Below are positions 11,421 to 21,650 of a stretch of DNA of 64,000 nt, piece by piece. This DNA comes from Ophthalmolycus amberensis (lineage: Eukaryota; Chordata; Actinopteri; Perciformes; Zoarcidae). How positions within the stretch are numbered: position 1 is the stretch's first letter; the number at the start of each line of letters is the position of its first letter. A program made the position numbers and the translations under genes. The notes beneath the pieces were generated by a model. That model saw only the letters and a program-made list of their open reading frames with translations, had not been told where the DNA came from and searched no databases. Location: the NCBI GenBank assembly GCA_024529925.1, contig JAFEUB010001120.1, positions 3,426,001-3,490,000 on the forward strand, in the 5' to 3' direction.

Positions 11421-12759
11421 ACTTTTAAAAAGACTGTTGTGTTGTAATATTGAATCATAGTCAGTTTTCCATTTAATATACTTGTTGGAGCTATTTATTT
11501 GATATTGCATTTTGTTATTTCATTTATAAGTAGTATTGTTTAATTATTGTAGATGTTTCATATATTAAGATTATTTTTCTCTTTAATAGTAATTTGTTTA
11601 GTTATATTATTTTTTGGGTAATTACTGTGGGCACCTGTTGCTATTTAAACGAGTAGAAAGATAGGACCAGCATGTACCGGGGTGGGCGTATAGTTTTTAC
11701 CAGCTGCACAGCAGCATTGCACTGCACAGGACAGGAGAGACAGCAAGACAGGAGTTTTGTTAGTTAGTTTGTTTGCTTGTTTTATTTGCTTTATTTAGTA
11801 AATACACAAAAATGGAATCCTGCTTGGACATTTCACTCTCTTCTGGCTGCGTAAGAATACCGACCACGGTGCATCAGTCGCGTTTGATTATTATTTGTTT
11901 AAGTTTGATTTAGCCGACAAATGGCCACTACAATACTCAATAATCATGAGAAAGGATATGCACAACAAACAAAAACTTGTAGTAATAGAGGACTTATCGT
12001 TCCAATAGTTTTTCAAGTATTTTTGCTTTTATTTGATAGCAACAATTGAGAGTTGGGAACAATTGTGTGCACATTCCAGGAAAGTGAAAAATTGGCATTT
12101 CTTGAAGAATAATCATTTCAAATCACCATCAGCCTCCACAAGAAATGGTTGAAAAAGAAAAAATGCCTAAACAGAAGAATAAACTATTAATTCAAAGCTG
12201 AAACCTGTGCAGCCCTCTTTTGTTCCCGTCAGAGGTGAAAGGGGAGAGAATGTTGACTTACATTAGAAGAGATCTAAAACACCTCTTTAAATCAAGATGC
12301 CAAAATTAAAAATATGTGAAATGCAGGAAGGTTTTTAATTTCAATTTGTAAAGGTACCAAAACAATTAAAACACGTTTTGACTTTAAAAAAAGAAGAAGA
12401 AGATCAGATTGATATCCTAAAACAGAGGTCTAAATACCTGTCTTGGAAGTACTGGCAAGATATTTTTGATCAATATATTTTCTTGCACATACAGATTCCT
12501 GATGTTGAAGTCATTGTAGCGTTATTGCTTGTAGCAGATTTCATAATTCATAATTAATTAACATCAAAATATGTAACGTTATTAATAGCTGAAAACTTGA
12601 AACCCATAAAAGTATAAAAAGAATGATGGCACTCAGCTTCTGCCATAAGACACATTTAGTTTAAGAAAGATAATTTAACATTAGATTAAGTTTAGGACGC
12701 AAAAATGAATAAATGATAAAATTAAGAAAGTTAATTGAATGAATAAAGAATATGATGAA
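11421..12759. other. Gene-free AT-rich stretch; possible LTR-like fragment near 11.64-11.90 kb
   Basis: No exon recognised. At 11640-11900 a block with TTTATTTAGTAAATACAC followed by CTTGGACATTTCACTCTCTT looks like the R/U5 part of a fish LTR, but no second LTR, primer site or polyprotein is seen, so this is weak. Confidence 0.25.
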
Positions 12760-13912
12760 CTAGAAAAAGCATTTCCTGCTGAAAATGCGTTGGAATGCTG
12801 AAAACTGAAATTAATCGCAAAAACATTGCTGAAAATAGATATCCAATTCAAAAACAAATTGCAAAAAGCTTAATCATTCAAAAAGTTTAAAGATTACAAA
12901 TATGAAAAGTCATATCACACAAAAAAAGCCTAATTTTGAGCTTAATGTTTACATACAGTTAATCCATGGGGCTTTTATTTTGAAAGGGTGGGGCTGGGTG
13001 GGGGAGGGAGGGGGAGAGGAGACATAATCATAATGTTTGACACACATAAACAGAGGTTATTAAATGACAGGCTTCATCACAAGCAGTTCAGTTAGAATTC
13101 ACTCTCTGGGGCTTTTATTTTAAAATGGGTGTGGGGTGTGGGGGAGAAGGGGAGAGGAGACAGAATCATGATGTTAGATAAACACAAACCGGTTATTAAA
13201 TGACAGTTTCATCACAAGCATTTCAGTTAGGATTCATTCTGTGGGGCTTTTATTTTAAAATGGCGCGTGTGTGTGTGTGGGGGGGGGGGGGGGTGGAGGA
13301 GGGGGGAAAGACCTCTAAAGATCCCTAAGACCTGAATGACTGTATGAGAGAGAGACACACAGAGAGAGAGGGAGAGGAGTGTATGTGCGCGTGTGTCTGT
13401 GAGTCTGTGTGTTTATCAACATCACTAATTGGCTCAATCGCGAACACCTGTGTGCCTGAAGCCATTTCATGGAGATAAAACAGGGAAACACCTCTCAAAC
13501 AAATCATCAAAACTCCCATAACCGTAGCTCCTATTGCTCCGATATTAATAATTGAGAGGAAGGATGACTTGAGAAACAGATCCTGTAAAAATTGTGTCTG
13601 TAGTGTAAAAAATGTGGCTTAACTGGCAATCTAGAAATGTGGTACCGTGTTCTGTGGAAGATGTTTTTGAAGCAAAATTTAACATTGGTCTCTATGGAGC
13701 AGAAAGTTGGTTTTCCTCTGAATTAACGGCTTCTGTGTCAAATGTGTAAATCTGTGGGATTCCACAGTAAGTAGGATAATAGTTGAACGGTTTCTGTAGC
13801 TTAAAATATGAAGGAGAAGAAGAGGTGGGACGGAAGAAATAGAAGTTGAATAAAGATTCGAAGAACAATAGTTGGAATGCTTAACAGCATTCCAACAATT
13901 ATCTGTGTGCAT
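12760..13912. repeat. Composite repeat block shared with the large units (includes 26-bp hairpin)
   Basis: Contains the AAAATGCGTTGGAATGCTGA family word (12781-12800), three tandem ~120-base segments starting GGGGCTTTTATTTT (12969, 13109, 13244), GT/G-run tracts, and a perfect inverted repeat GTTGGAATGCT-TAAC-AGCATTCCAAC at 13871-13896. The same assortment recurs inside copies 1 and 2 at 26.4-30.5 and 48.0-50.9 kb, so related elements lay near this locus outside the array. Confidence 0.65.
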
Positions 13913-14955
13913 GGGATGTGTGTGTTTGTGTGTGAGTGTGTCGCTTTCTCGTCACCTGTATGTCCAGACAGTGCTACCGGGTTCCCCACTTTATTCCGCT
14001 TCACTGAGCCCCCGCCCCCCCGATGCACACACATTAACGGTCTACCACATGGCCAGTTCCTCAGACACAAAGGAATATTAATGTACAGCACATTGTCTCA
14101 TTATATATATTTCAGGGTCAATACCACACCAATACTGAGAGAATACAGAAGTGAATATCATTCCTGAAGCTCAAAGCTTTGGAAAAGTAAAAACTCAGCA
14201 GCAACATCTCTTTCCAGGAACAAGGTCAGATAGTCAGGATAATCCAAAGACCTCAGTGAGAACAGTTTTCTTCAGTAGCTATGTGTTTGGCTAGAGTTTA
14301 GTGAGAAAATATTTTTTCGTGATTTCAGTTAAATTATCTTAAAATAAATAAAAGCTAGATAAACAGCAAATGTGATGAGAAAAGTTTTATTTACCTATGC
14401 AACACACTCCTTCAAGGTGATTTAGATTCAACTCATACATTTAATTCAACTCAAAACAGAAAAGATGCCATATCTTTTTATTTACACAATATTGATTTAA
14501 ATCACAGCGTGAACGATTCAAATTATAGTTTAGACTCTAAACATTCTCTTAATTCTGTAATTTAAAAAAAACTTACAAGACACTTAAATGTAAACAGTAA
14601 TCACGGTGTGTTTGTACGTATCAGTGCAACTATATTCAAGCCTGAACGAGAAGCTTCTCTCCCACATTAAAAAGCACTGAAACACATTGACCACTTTTCT
14701 CTTACAGCACATGCTTACACTGTTTAACGGCATCAATTATTCAGTGGGTAAAATACACTTTGTATGAGGCACATATCTTCAGAGGTTGTATAAAAGTAAA
14801 AGGAACGGGCAAGTTAAAACTTCCTGAATGAGCTTTCTAATGTAATGTAAATAACGTGGAACAAAGCAGCAGCTTCAAAAACTGATCAGTATATGTATTT
14901 TATGCTTTTTCTACTTATAGGGCTGTTCTGTGTGAGATGCCCCTCCCCTCCCCCT
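13913..14955. other. Gene-free AT-rich stretch downstream of the aldo/keto reductase
   Basis: No exon seen. It is the 3' side of the minus-strand reductase gene; TTTATT near 14385 (AATAAA on minus) could be its poly(A) signal. Confidence 0.3.
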
Positions 14956-16183
14956 TTAGCTCCTGTACTCATCCCCACAGTCCCCGATAAGTGCCACGAG
15001 GTCCCTGGAGCGTCGCGTCACTGCTGTGATGGCGGCATGATCTTCCACCGTCAACTTCAAGTTAGGGCTGCAGCTACGCAGACTGTCACCGATGTGTTGC
15101 CCCGCCCCTGCGACGCCGCGCCGACAGCCGACAATGACCCCCCCCCCACCGCAGGGCGGTCCAGCACGTAACGCGTCGCCACGCTGGCTACTGAGCAGTC
15201 GTGTCTCTTAGCAGCTGTCTCCAAGGCGACAAGGAGGTCCTGGAAGAGGCTCCAGCCACCCCAAGAGTTGATCATGTTCTTGTACTTAGAGAGGGAGGCG
15301 GTGTAGAGCTCCGCCCTGGAAGTAGGCTCCGCCTTCCCCAGATAACGCTCTGAGAGTAGACCGCCAGCTAAGAGAGGACAGTGATGGAGGAAGAGGAGTG
15401 GAGTGAGGGATGGAGGAGAGAGAGGCAGACGGAGGAGTTAAAAAGGAGTCGGGGGGGGGGGATGAATACAGGATGGAGGGAAAGGAGAGGTGGGAGGAGG
15501 AGGCGGCGGGAATGAAGGGATGGAGGAAACGAAAAGATGAAATTGGAGAAGGGTGGAGAAGAGGAAGCGAGAGAATGTGGAGAGAAAAGAGAAGACGGGA
15601 GGGCAATGCGGAGACCATTGAGGTCAGGAGGAGGACGGGATGCAGAGACGGAGGGAGAGGAAGGAGTAGCGATGATAGAGGGGGAGGGAAGAGGACAGAG
15701 GATGTGTCGTCACATCGACTGACTCCATTTTAGAAACCCACCATTTTACATCATAGTGGTAAATGCACTTCTTACATCATTTAACGTCAAGGAAACCTTC
15801 ATCTTTGTAATTGCTCTACTGGAGTGATATTTATGTATCCAAGTAAATGAAAATGATGAGTACATGAATATATGATGACTGGATTTAAAGCTTAATGTGT
15901 TGTATCTCACCCAGAGTGCCGTACGTGAGGAGCTGGATGTCGTTAGCCAGACAGAACTTCTCCATCTTGGCTACAGGTCGCTGGTCAATCAAAGAGTACT
16001 GAACCTGCATGACAAACACATTGAAAACATGATTAATAGATGCACTGAAGGAGAGGGTCTCATGGAGTATTGCACTAGCATGCAGGTGCGTGGTGCCGGG
16101 TACCTGGTTGCTTGAGATGCGGATACCTCTGCTGGTGATCTCCTCCAGCCTCTGAGTGTCAAAGTTAGTGAGGGCGAGTTCTC
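14956..16183 (-). pseudogene. Aldo/keto reductase family gene, C-terminal half only
   Basis: Minus-strand exons 16104-16183, 15911-16004 and 14956-15367 splice in phase. They read ELALTNFDTQRLEEITSR, VQYSLIDQRPVAKMEKFC, NDIQLLTYGTLAGGLLSERY, SVASVATRYVLDRPAVGG, then SCSPNLKLTVEDHAAI and stop TAA. This is the C-terminal half of an NAD(P)H-dependent (alpha/beta)8 aldo/keto reductase. The N-terminal half with the Asp-Tyr-Lys-His tetrad should lie at higher coordinates, but none is found before the array starts at 17,634. In addition, a run of ten C (15138-15147) breaks frame, where eight (or eleven) would keep it open; this may be a homopolymer error. The gene may be truncated by the rearrangement, or its 5' exons may be displaced beyond the window. 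Confidence 0.75.
15368..15725. repeat. Purine-rich (GGA/GAGA) intron tract of the reductase gene
   Basis: Low-complexity GGAGGA/GAGAGA sequence. It gives long open frames on both strands, but with biased composition and no similarity, so no gene is called. Confidence 0.7.
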
Positions 16184-17633
16184 CTGAGGGGAAACAAAAA
16201 GGAAGAAACGGGTTGAGGTCTCTTAAAAATAAAAATCTTTGATAACAGGAAGGAACAAGAAACAGATCCACATTCCTGCTTTTGAAACACTACTGTTCTG
16301 CCTCCAGAGAACGTGTGTGAATCCTTGTGTGTGAGATCAGCATGAGAGCCGGACTTTCTTTTCATTTTCAGTCTGCTGAAAAGTCTGCTCATATTGTGAT
16401 TCAAGTTAAAATGATCAAACAATGAAATACTGCTCCAAATTAGTTTTTAACATAATCAAATATGTTTGGTTTGATCCTTTTGTTATGATTTGATCATAGA
16501 TGAACAATAACCTATGTATATACCGTATGTATCAATTTTTACAGTGAAACAAAAATGAACAAAACCTACTTTCTTTATTTTAGATAATACTATACTATAC
16601 TATTTGTATGACTTACAAAACTATGGGATTTTTTATATTTTATGGTATGTTTATGACTATACAGTGACATTCTATACTATGCATCTTTTGACATTTTTTC
16701 AAAATTATATACAATAATCTTTTTATGATGTTATTTATGACTTTTTATCATATTTAATTAATGTGTTGCAGCTGCTGCAGACGGAGTCTGACCCGTTGTT
16801 TGCTGTTCAGCTTTTCTTTGTCAGCAGGTCAGAATGACTCATGATCTGCTGTAGCTGCAACTTTTAAATAAACTGTCTGACTGACCTGTTTATATATATA
16901 TATATATATTACCCCTTTTTCTTTTTTACTATACTGGATTAAAATGTATACAGGACAACACAAATATGTAGTAAAACTTGATGTGTCAATCACTCTGAAC
17001 CCCAGAAACTTTAAGTGTATTATTTAACAACTGTATTATTATAAATACGATATTTCAAAATATCACTCCTATCAGCAAAGCTCTTGTCACAGGGTTTATT
17101 TGCAGGGAAAACACAAGGGGAAAACAGTCAGGGAACAGCGGGGAAATCCAAGGAGGCCGAGGGTGGAATCCAGGCAGGATGAGGCAGGGCAGGCAGACTG
17201 GGGAACCAGGAGGATGAACCAAACTGCAGGAACAGGAAGACAGGGTCAATGCAATGAAAAGACACTTGGGGAAAATACTCTGAAATACTTTCAAACGGAG
17301 CGGCCGAGAACGAACGAACTACCACGTTAAGTTGTAACAACGATCTGGAGAAGAGTGGATGAAGAACCCGGGTAGATATACTGTTGAGTGATGAGTTGAT
17401 GGAAGGCAGCTGGGTTGACTGGGCAGGGGAGGTGAATTGTAGTCAGGAAGCCGGGAGGAGATCAGGTGGGCACACACACACACACACACACACAGGACAA
17501 GCAGGGGACACGGACTGGCCATGACAGCTCTCTTACAAGGTTTTACTGTACTTTACTCTAAGTAAATAATCAATGTTAACAATTTGATATGAGGGTCAGT
17601 CCGGTAATCGCTGGATCGCTGGATTGTAAAGGA
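16184..17633. other. Flank between reductase fragment and array: minisatellite, TA and CA microsatellites, repeat
   Basis: 16590-16740 has ACTATACTATAC minisatellite pieces, 16892-16910 is (TA)n, and ~17470-17494 is (CA)n. 17090-17525 is a purine-rich dispersed-repeat-like block ending CGGACTGGCCATGACA. No reductase exon is recognised. The left edge of the array follows at 17,634. Confidence 0.5.
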
Positions 17634-18120
17634 TGACTTCCTCCATCGACATCCGGGTACTTAGCGCTGCCGCTCATAAGCACAACAGAGGCACGCGAAA
17701 CTTTGTTCTTCGAGGTGTAGTTGCGGTTGGCAAACGACGAATTGGCGCACTAGCGCCACCAACTGGTTAAATAAAATAAGTCAGGAGAGGTCTTATTTTG
17801 CAGGAGAAGGCAAATATGCTCATATTTCTGCAAAATAATTGCTGAAGTTTGAAGCTGTAGTGTGTGTACAGAGTGTGTGTGTTTTGTATTTATTTTATCT
17901 ATATTTATTCAAGTATACTGTAAACTGTTAACAGTTAATATATTGTTCATAGTTTGAAGTTTAAAAGTTTGAAGCTGTAGTTTGAAGCCAAGTGTTCTGT
18001 ATTTATTTATAGTATACTTTAACAGTTAATATATTGTTCAATTTGAAGAAAAAGGTATCGGTTCAGGCACCGGTATCGTTTTAAAAGCACCGGTATCGGA
18101 AAAAACCCAAACGATCTGAG
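17634..18120. repeat. Unit left edge: dispersed-repeat end and CACCGGTATCG element
   Basis: The edge contains TGCGGTTGGCAAACGACG and TAGCGCCACCAACTGG, an arrangement typical of a fish interspersed repeat end. It continues with AT-rich tandem words (GTTTGAAGCTGTAG) and two CACCGGTATCG words near 18070-18100. The same sequence recurs at 39424-39920 and 59765-60260. Confidence 0.6.
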
Positions 18121-18187
18121 AAACATTTCTGACATCAGGTATTCATTTTATTGTCCTTGCCCCGGATTTTTATCATTAAAAACTTAC

Positions 18188-20974
18188 TGGAAAAATGTAT
18201 TGTACCACTTTGATTGTCTCACAGATGTCGTCAGCACAGTCCTTAATATCTATTGTGGCTTCTTCTGGGGATCCACCAAAGAGCACATGCAGGATAGCTG
18301 GGCTGAGTCCTCCAAGGCATGGAGGAATGAATGACCAATCATTCGGCCAGCAACAACAAAGAAGTCACTCTCCAAGAGGTAATGCCAAGTGGAGGGAGTC
18401 AGATGATCTTGTTCCCCCTCAAAAAGAAGAGTTCCTCCTGGTACTTCAATTCAACATGCTTTACATCTTTTGGCAGACTCCAGAGCCTAATGCTTAATGT
18501 CTGATGCACAACTACTTGAGTGCTTGACAAATGTGACGTTTTAGTTCTGTAGAGCAATACCTCACGCACTCATCACTGAGAGCCTTGATTCTTGAAAAAG
18601 GGAACTCTTCTCCACACGTCACACATTTTTGAGGTGGTCCAACTAGCTCATTACTGCGTTCTGGTTGACGTGCCTGTAAACAAGATCATTTTAAACTGTA
18701 ACAAGCTATACTTGTGTAAATGTTCATACTCTTGCCATATTCATATGGGAACACCAATTTAAAAGTGAGGATCTTACAGGGTTCCAGATTCAGGTTTCTT
18801 TGGAGCGGTCGGATGAAAATTGTAGCATGACCAATCTGTGTTTGTGGATCTTTCAAATGACTCACATGGTAACCCTCATTGGGACATGGTATGATGATCA
18901 GTTGGCGACCGTGTTGTTCCAGAGATTTTGAGCAACTCAAATCCTCCCTTGTCTGAGTTTTTGATGCGACTCTAAAATAAATTCTCTAATTCTAAAATCT
19001 CTAATTAACCAGTTCAGCTTTAAAGCCAAACATGGCACTGACTTGTGTATATATGCCTTAAAGGAAATTGTAAACAAATACATAGGTCAAAACTCAGTTT
19101 TTATGTGTTTTATTGATGCCTCCAAAGCTTTTGATCGTGTTAATCATAGTAAATTATTTTTTAAACTGAGCCAAAGAGGTGTCCCCACATACATTGTGAG
19201 AATTCTGGCTTACTGGTATGCGCACCAGAGTATGCAAGTAAAATGGGGTAAAAGTGTGTCAGCCACATTTGGGGTTTGCAATGTTGTCCGACAAGGGGGA
19301 ATTTTGTCCCCAATTCTGTTTAATCTGTATATTGATGATCTGTCCAAGCAACTGAAAGCCTGTAATACAGGGTGCATGATTGGAAATACTCTGGTTAATC
19401 ACATCATGTATGCAGATGATCTGGTGATCTTTAGTCCTTCTAGCGCTGGTCTTCAGCAGCTCCTCACTATATGTACTGTGTACGGTGTGGAACATGACAT
19501 CAAATACAATGCCAGTAAGAGTGCTATCCTGATCTGTCAAACTAAAGAGGACAAATGTCTAAACTTCCCTGACTTCAAATTGTCTGACAATAATCTTGGT
19601 GTCTGTAGTGAAGTAAAATATCTTGGTCATTTTTTAACAGAACACTATGACTGATGATAACGACATTTCCAGGCAATGTCGTATGATGCATGCACAAGCA
19701 GACAGTCTCACGCAAGTTTGGTATGTGTACAGATGGAGTGAAGATGTCTCTGTTCAGAGCATATTGTACTCCACTCTACACTGCACACTTGTGGTCAAAC
19801 TACAAAAAAAAGAGTTTACAGAGACTTCAAGTAGCGTACAATGACGCCATGAGAATACTTTTAAAGAGACCGAGATGGAGTAGTGCTAGTGAAATGTTTG
19901 CGGCTGCACGAGTCAACACTTTCCAAACAGTTTTAAGAAATCTCATGTACAAATTCATCTGTAGACTGAATGACTCTGTAAATGGGATCACACTTGTTTT
20001 AACCAACATAAGGTTTAGTACCACACGCTACCAGTCCCAGCTGTGGCGACATTGGTACAGCTGTCTCTTTGTAAGGCATTGCTAGGCCTATGTACTTTTA
20101 TTGTTTGCGTCTGTCTTTTTATGTATCTGTCTGTATGGACCCCGAGTCTGAAATAAAGTCTATCTATCTAAAGTCATCTGGATCTGTATGACTACCTGAA
20201 AATAGAAGATAATAATACAAACAACCGATCTAACTTGACATATAATAACGTTTAATGCTTTTGAAAGGTAACTTGATTCAAGAAAAATACGTCTGTCCAT
20301 CATGATGCCTGACTTACCTTGGAATGTAAGACGTTTTCCCCCTCGTCCTGCAGCAGCAAGACTATCTCTGGCATATCGGTTTGTCCTCAATACAACAGAA
20401 AGAGTGAGTGTACGAATGAAGCTGTGCAGGCGCAGCAACAGTTCGCCTCCTTGTCGTCCTTCTCCCTCCAATGTATGGACCAACGGTCTTGAAACCTCGG
20501 CTAGAATCAAGTGAAGAGGATAAGCTATCATCAGTACAAGAGAATAAGGACGTTGCAGAAGAAACATGTTGGCTAACGATATCATCGCACACTTTACAGG
20601 AATGCGATCTGACGCAGAGCATGAATAAATAAATCACTCATCACCGGCGACAGTAATTTAGTCTACACAAGGGATTTAGCATGGAAAAGTGTTCCCTGCA
20701 GAAACCTAGCGTCCACTGGGTGCCTGGGTGTTACGTTATGCTGCACAAAAAATAACAAAGCAGTGAACGCCGCATGGCTGCCTAGTTCAGTTTGATAGAG
20801 TATATTGGCACTTTGACCAACAGTATTTAGTTAAACAACTGCTGTTGTTATGCTGCTTATACGTTTAAACAGAAGAAACTCACAGTTCTCACGCTGGTCA
20901 GCCACATCCCGCAGCAGGTCGAAGCCATGCGTGCTGCTAGATAGTTTTTTGACGTCGTCCACAGGGATGATCTG
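18188..20974 (-). pseudogene. HECT-domain E3 ubiquitin ligase relic (copy 1), split by a LINE
   Basis: Recognisable minus-strand exons, 5' to 3': 20884-20974 (STHGFDLLRDVADQREN), one ending at 20318 with donor GTAAGT, 18778-18952 (GGFELLKISGTTRS; then, in another frame, HATIFIRPLQRNLNLEP), 18561-18673 (QKCVTCGEEFPFSRIKAL, Cys-pair zinc-binding style) and 18188-18437 (TLLFEGEQDHLTPSTWHYLL, VVAGRMIGHSFLH, then frame-shifted LGGLSPAILHVLFGGSPEEA). The last exon is the N-lobe of a teleost HECT domain, which transfers ubiquitin through a C-lobe Cys. No C-lobe is seen. The break after HSFLH looks like a ~10-base deletion removing the usual GGP. Copy 1 keeps DIKDCADDICETIK in frame. A non-LTR element (18990-20170) lies between exons. 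Confidence 0.7.
18990..20170 (+). mobile_element. 5'-truncated non-LTR retrotransposon, reverse transcriptase C-terminal part (copy 1)
   Basis: From about 19001 an open frame gives the reverse transcriptase palm: CFIDASKAFDRVNH (motif A), GGILSPILFNLYIDDL, the catalytic box HIMYADDLVIFS and the motif D/E region NASKSAILIC. A short post-RT tail ends near SQLWRHWYSCLFVRHC. The 3' end is AATAAAGTC followed by TATCTATCTA, a LINE-type simple-repeat tail. No endonuclease domain is present. Frame breaks in this copy: extra bases at ~19645 (stop after TEHYD) and a two-base deletion at ~19709. The family cannot be fixed by eye; it is not an LTR element. Confidence 0.85.
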
Positions 20975-21353
20975 CTAGGAATCGGTTGCTTCTGTCTTGC
21001 TCCCCTTTCTCTTCCAGTTATGCATTTCTCCATTAAACCAATAAATCATAACACTTGCCTTTGTTACATCTGCACGCTCAAAAACTGTTTGCTTCCACCT
21101 ATGAGCAACACCTGTGTCCAATGACCCCACTGATTATATTACCTGTGGCCTGACTCACAGCGCCACTACGGCCCCATGTGGTGGGAGGTTGTACATAAAC
21201 AAAAACAACAAAATGGCTCTTACAATGTATTTATTCTTTTATTTATTCATTTCTGGATTTATACATCGGAAGGAGTCTTCTAAATGGGACAGCCTTGTCG
21301 CAGCCGCGGTGACGCATTCGGTCTCCAAACGGCCACAGCTGGCGCGCACAGAA

Positions 21354-21504
21354 TGACGTCACACATGATTATCAAGATCGAATGCATAGCGACACAAATG
21401 ACGTCAGTTCACAAACAGACTACAGAACGACATGACGTCACGAAGAGACTATAGAACGGGATGACGTCACTAAGAGACGAGATAAGGCAAAGGAACTCTA
21501 TATG
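21354..21504 (+). promoter_or_regulatory. CRE-cluster core promoter of the orphan repeat gene (copy 1)
   Basis: Four perfect palindromic cAMP-response elements TGACGTCA at 21354-21361, 21399-21406, 21433-21440 and 21462-21469, then a TATA-like TATATG at 21499-21504. A start near 21530 would give a short exon ending ..CAGTGGAA at 21568, a 76-base AT-rich intron with donor GTAAGAG (21569) and acceptor TTTCAG (21644), and the ATG seven bases later. CRE plus TATA is typical of CREB/CREM/ATF-driven genes. TSS and intron are inferred. Confidence 0.7.
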
Positions 21505-21650
21505 TACCCCACACTTTACTTCTCCAAACAGTTGTTGAGTACTTTCAAGACACACCAGCACAGTGGAAGTAAGAGAGATAAATATACATACAATATTTAC
21601 AATATATACATATATATATTTACATAGAGATACATATATTTCAGGCAACA

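Noticed and set aside
11640..11900. Complete LTR retrotransposon
   Set aside because: Only one LTR-like fragment; no paired LTR, primer-binding site or gag-pol nearby.
15286..15733. Open frames of 107-110 codons on both strands
   Set aside because: Purine-rich low-complexity intron sequence; Ser/Pro-rich and Glu/Arg/Gly-rich mirror images of each other.
19003..20080. Functional autonomous LINE
   Set aside because: The endonuclease and 5' part are missing and every copy has a frame break, although the YADD box is intact.
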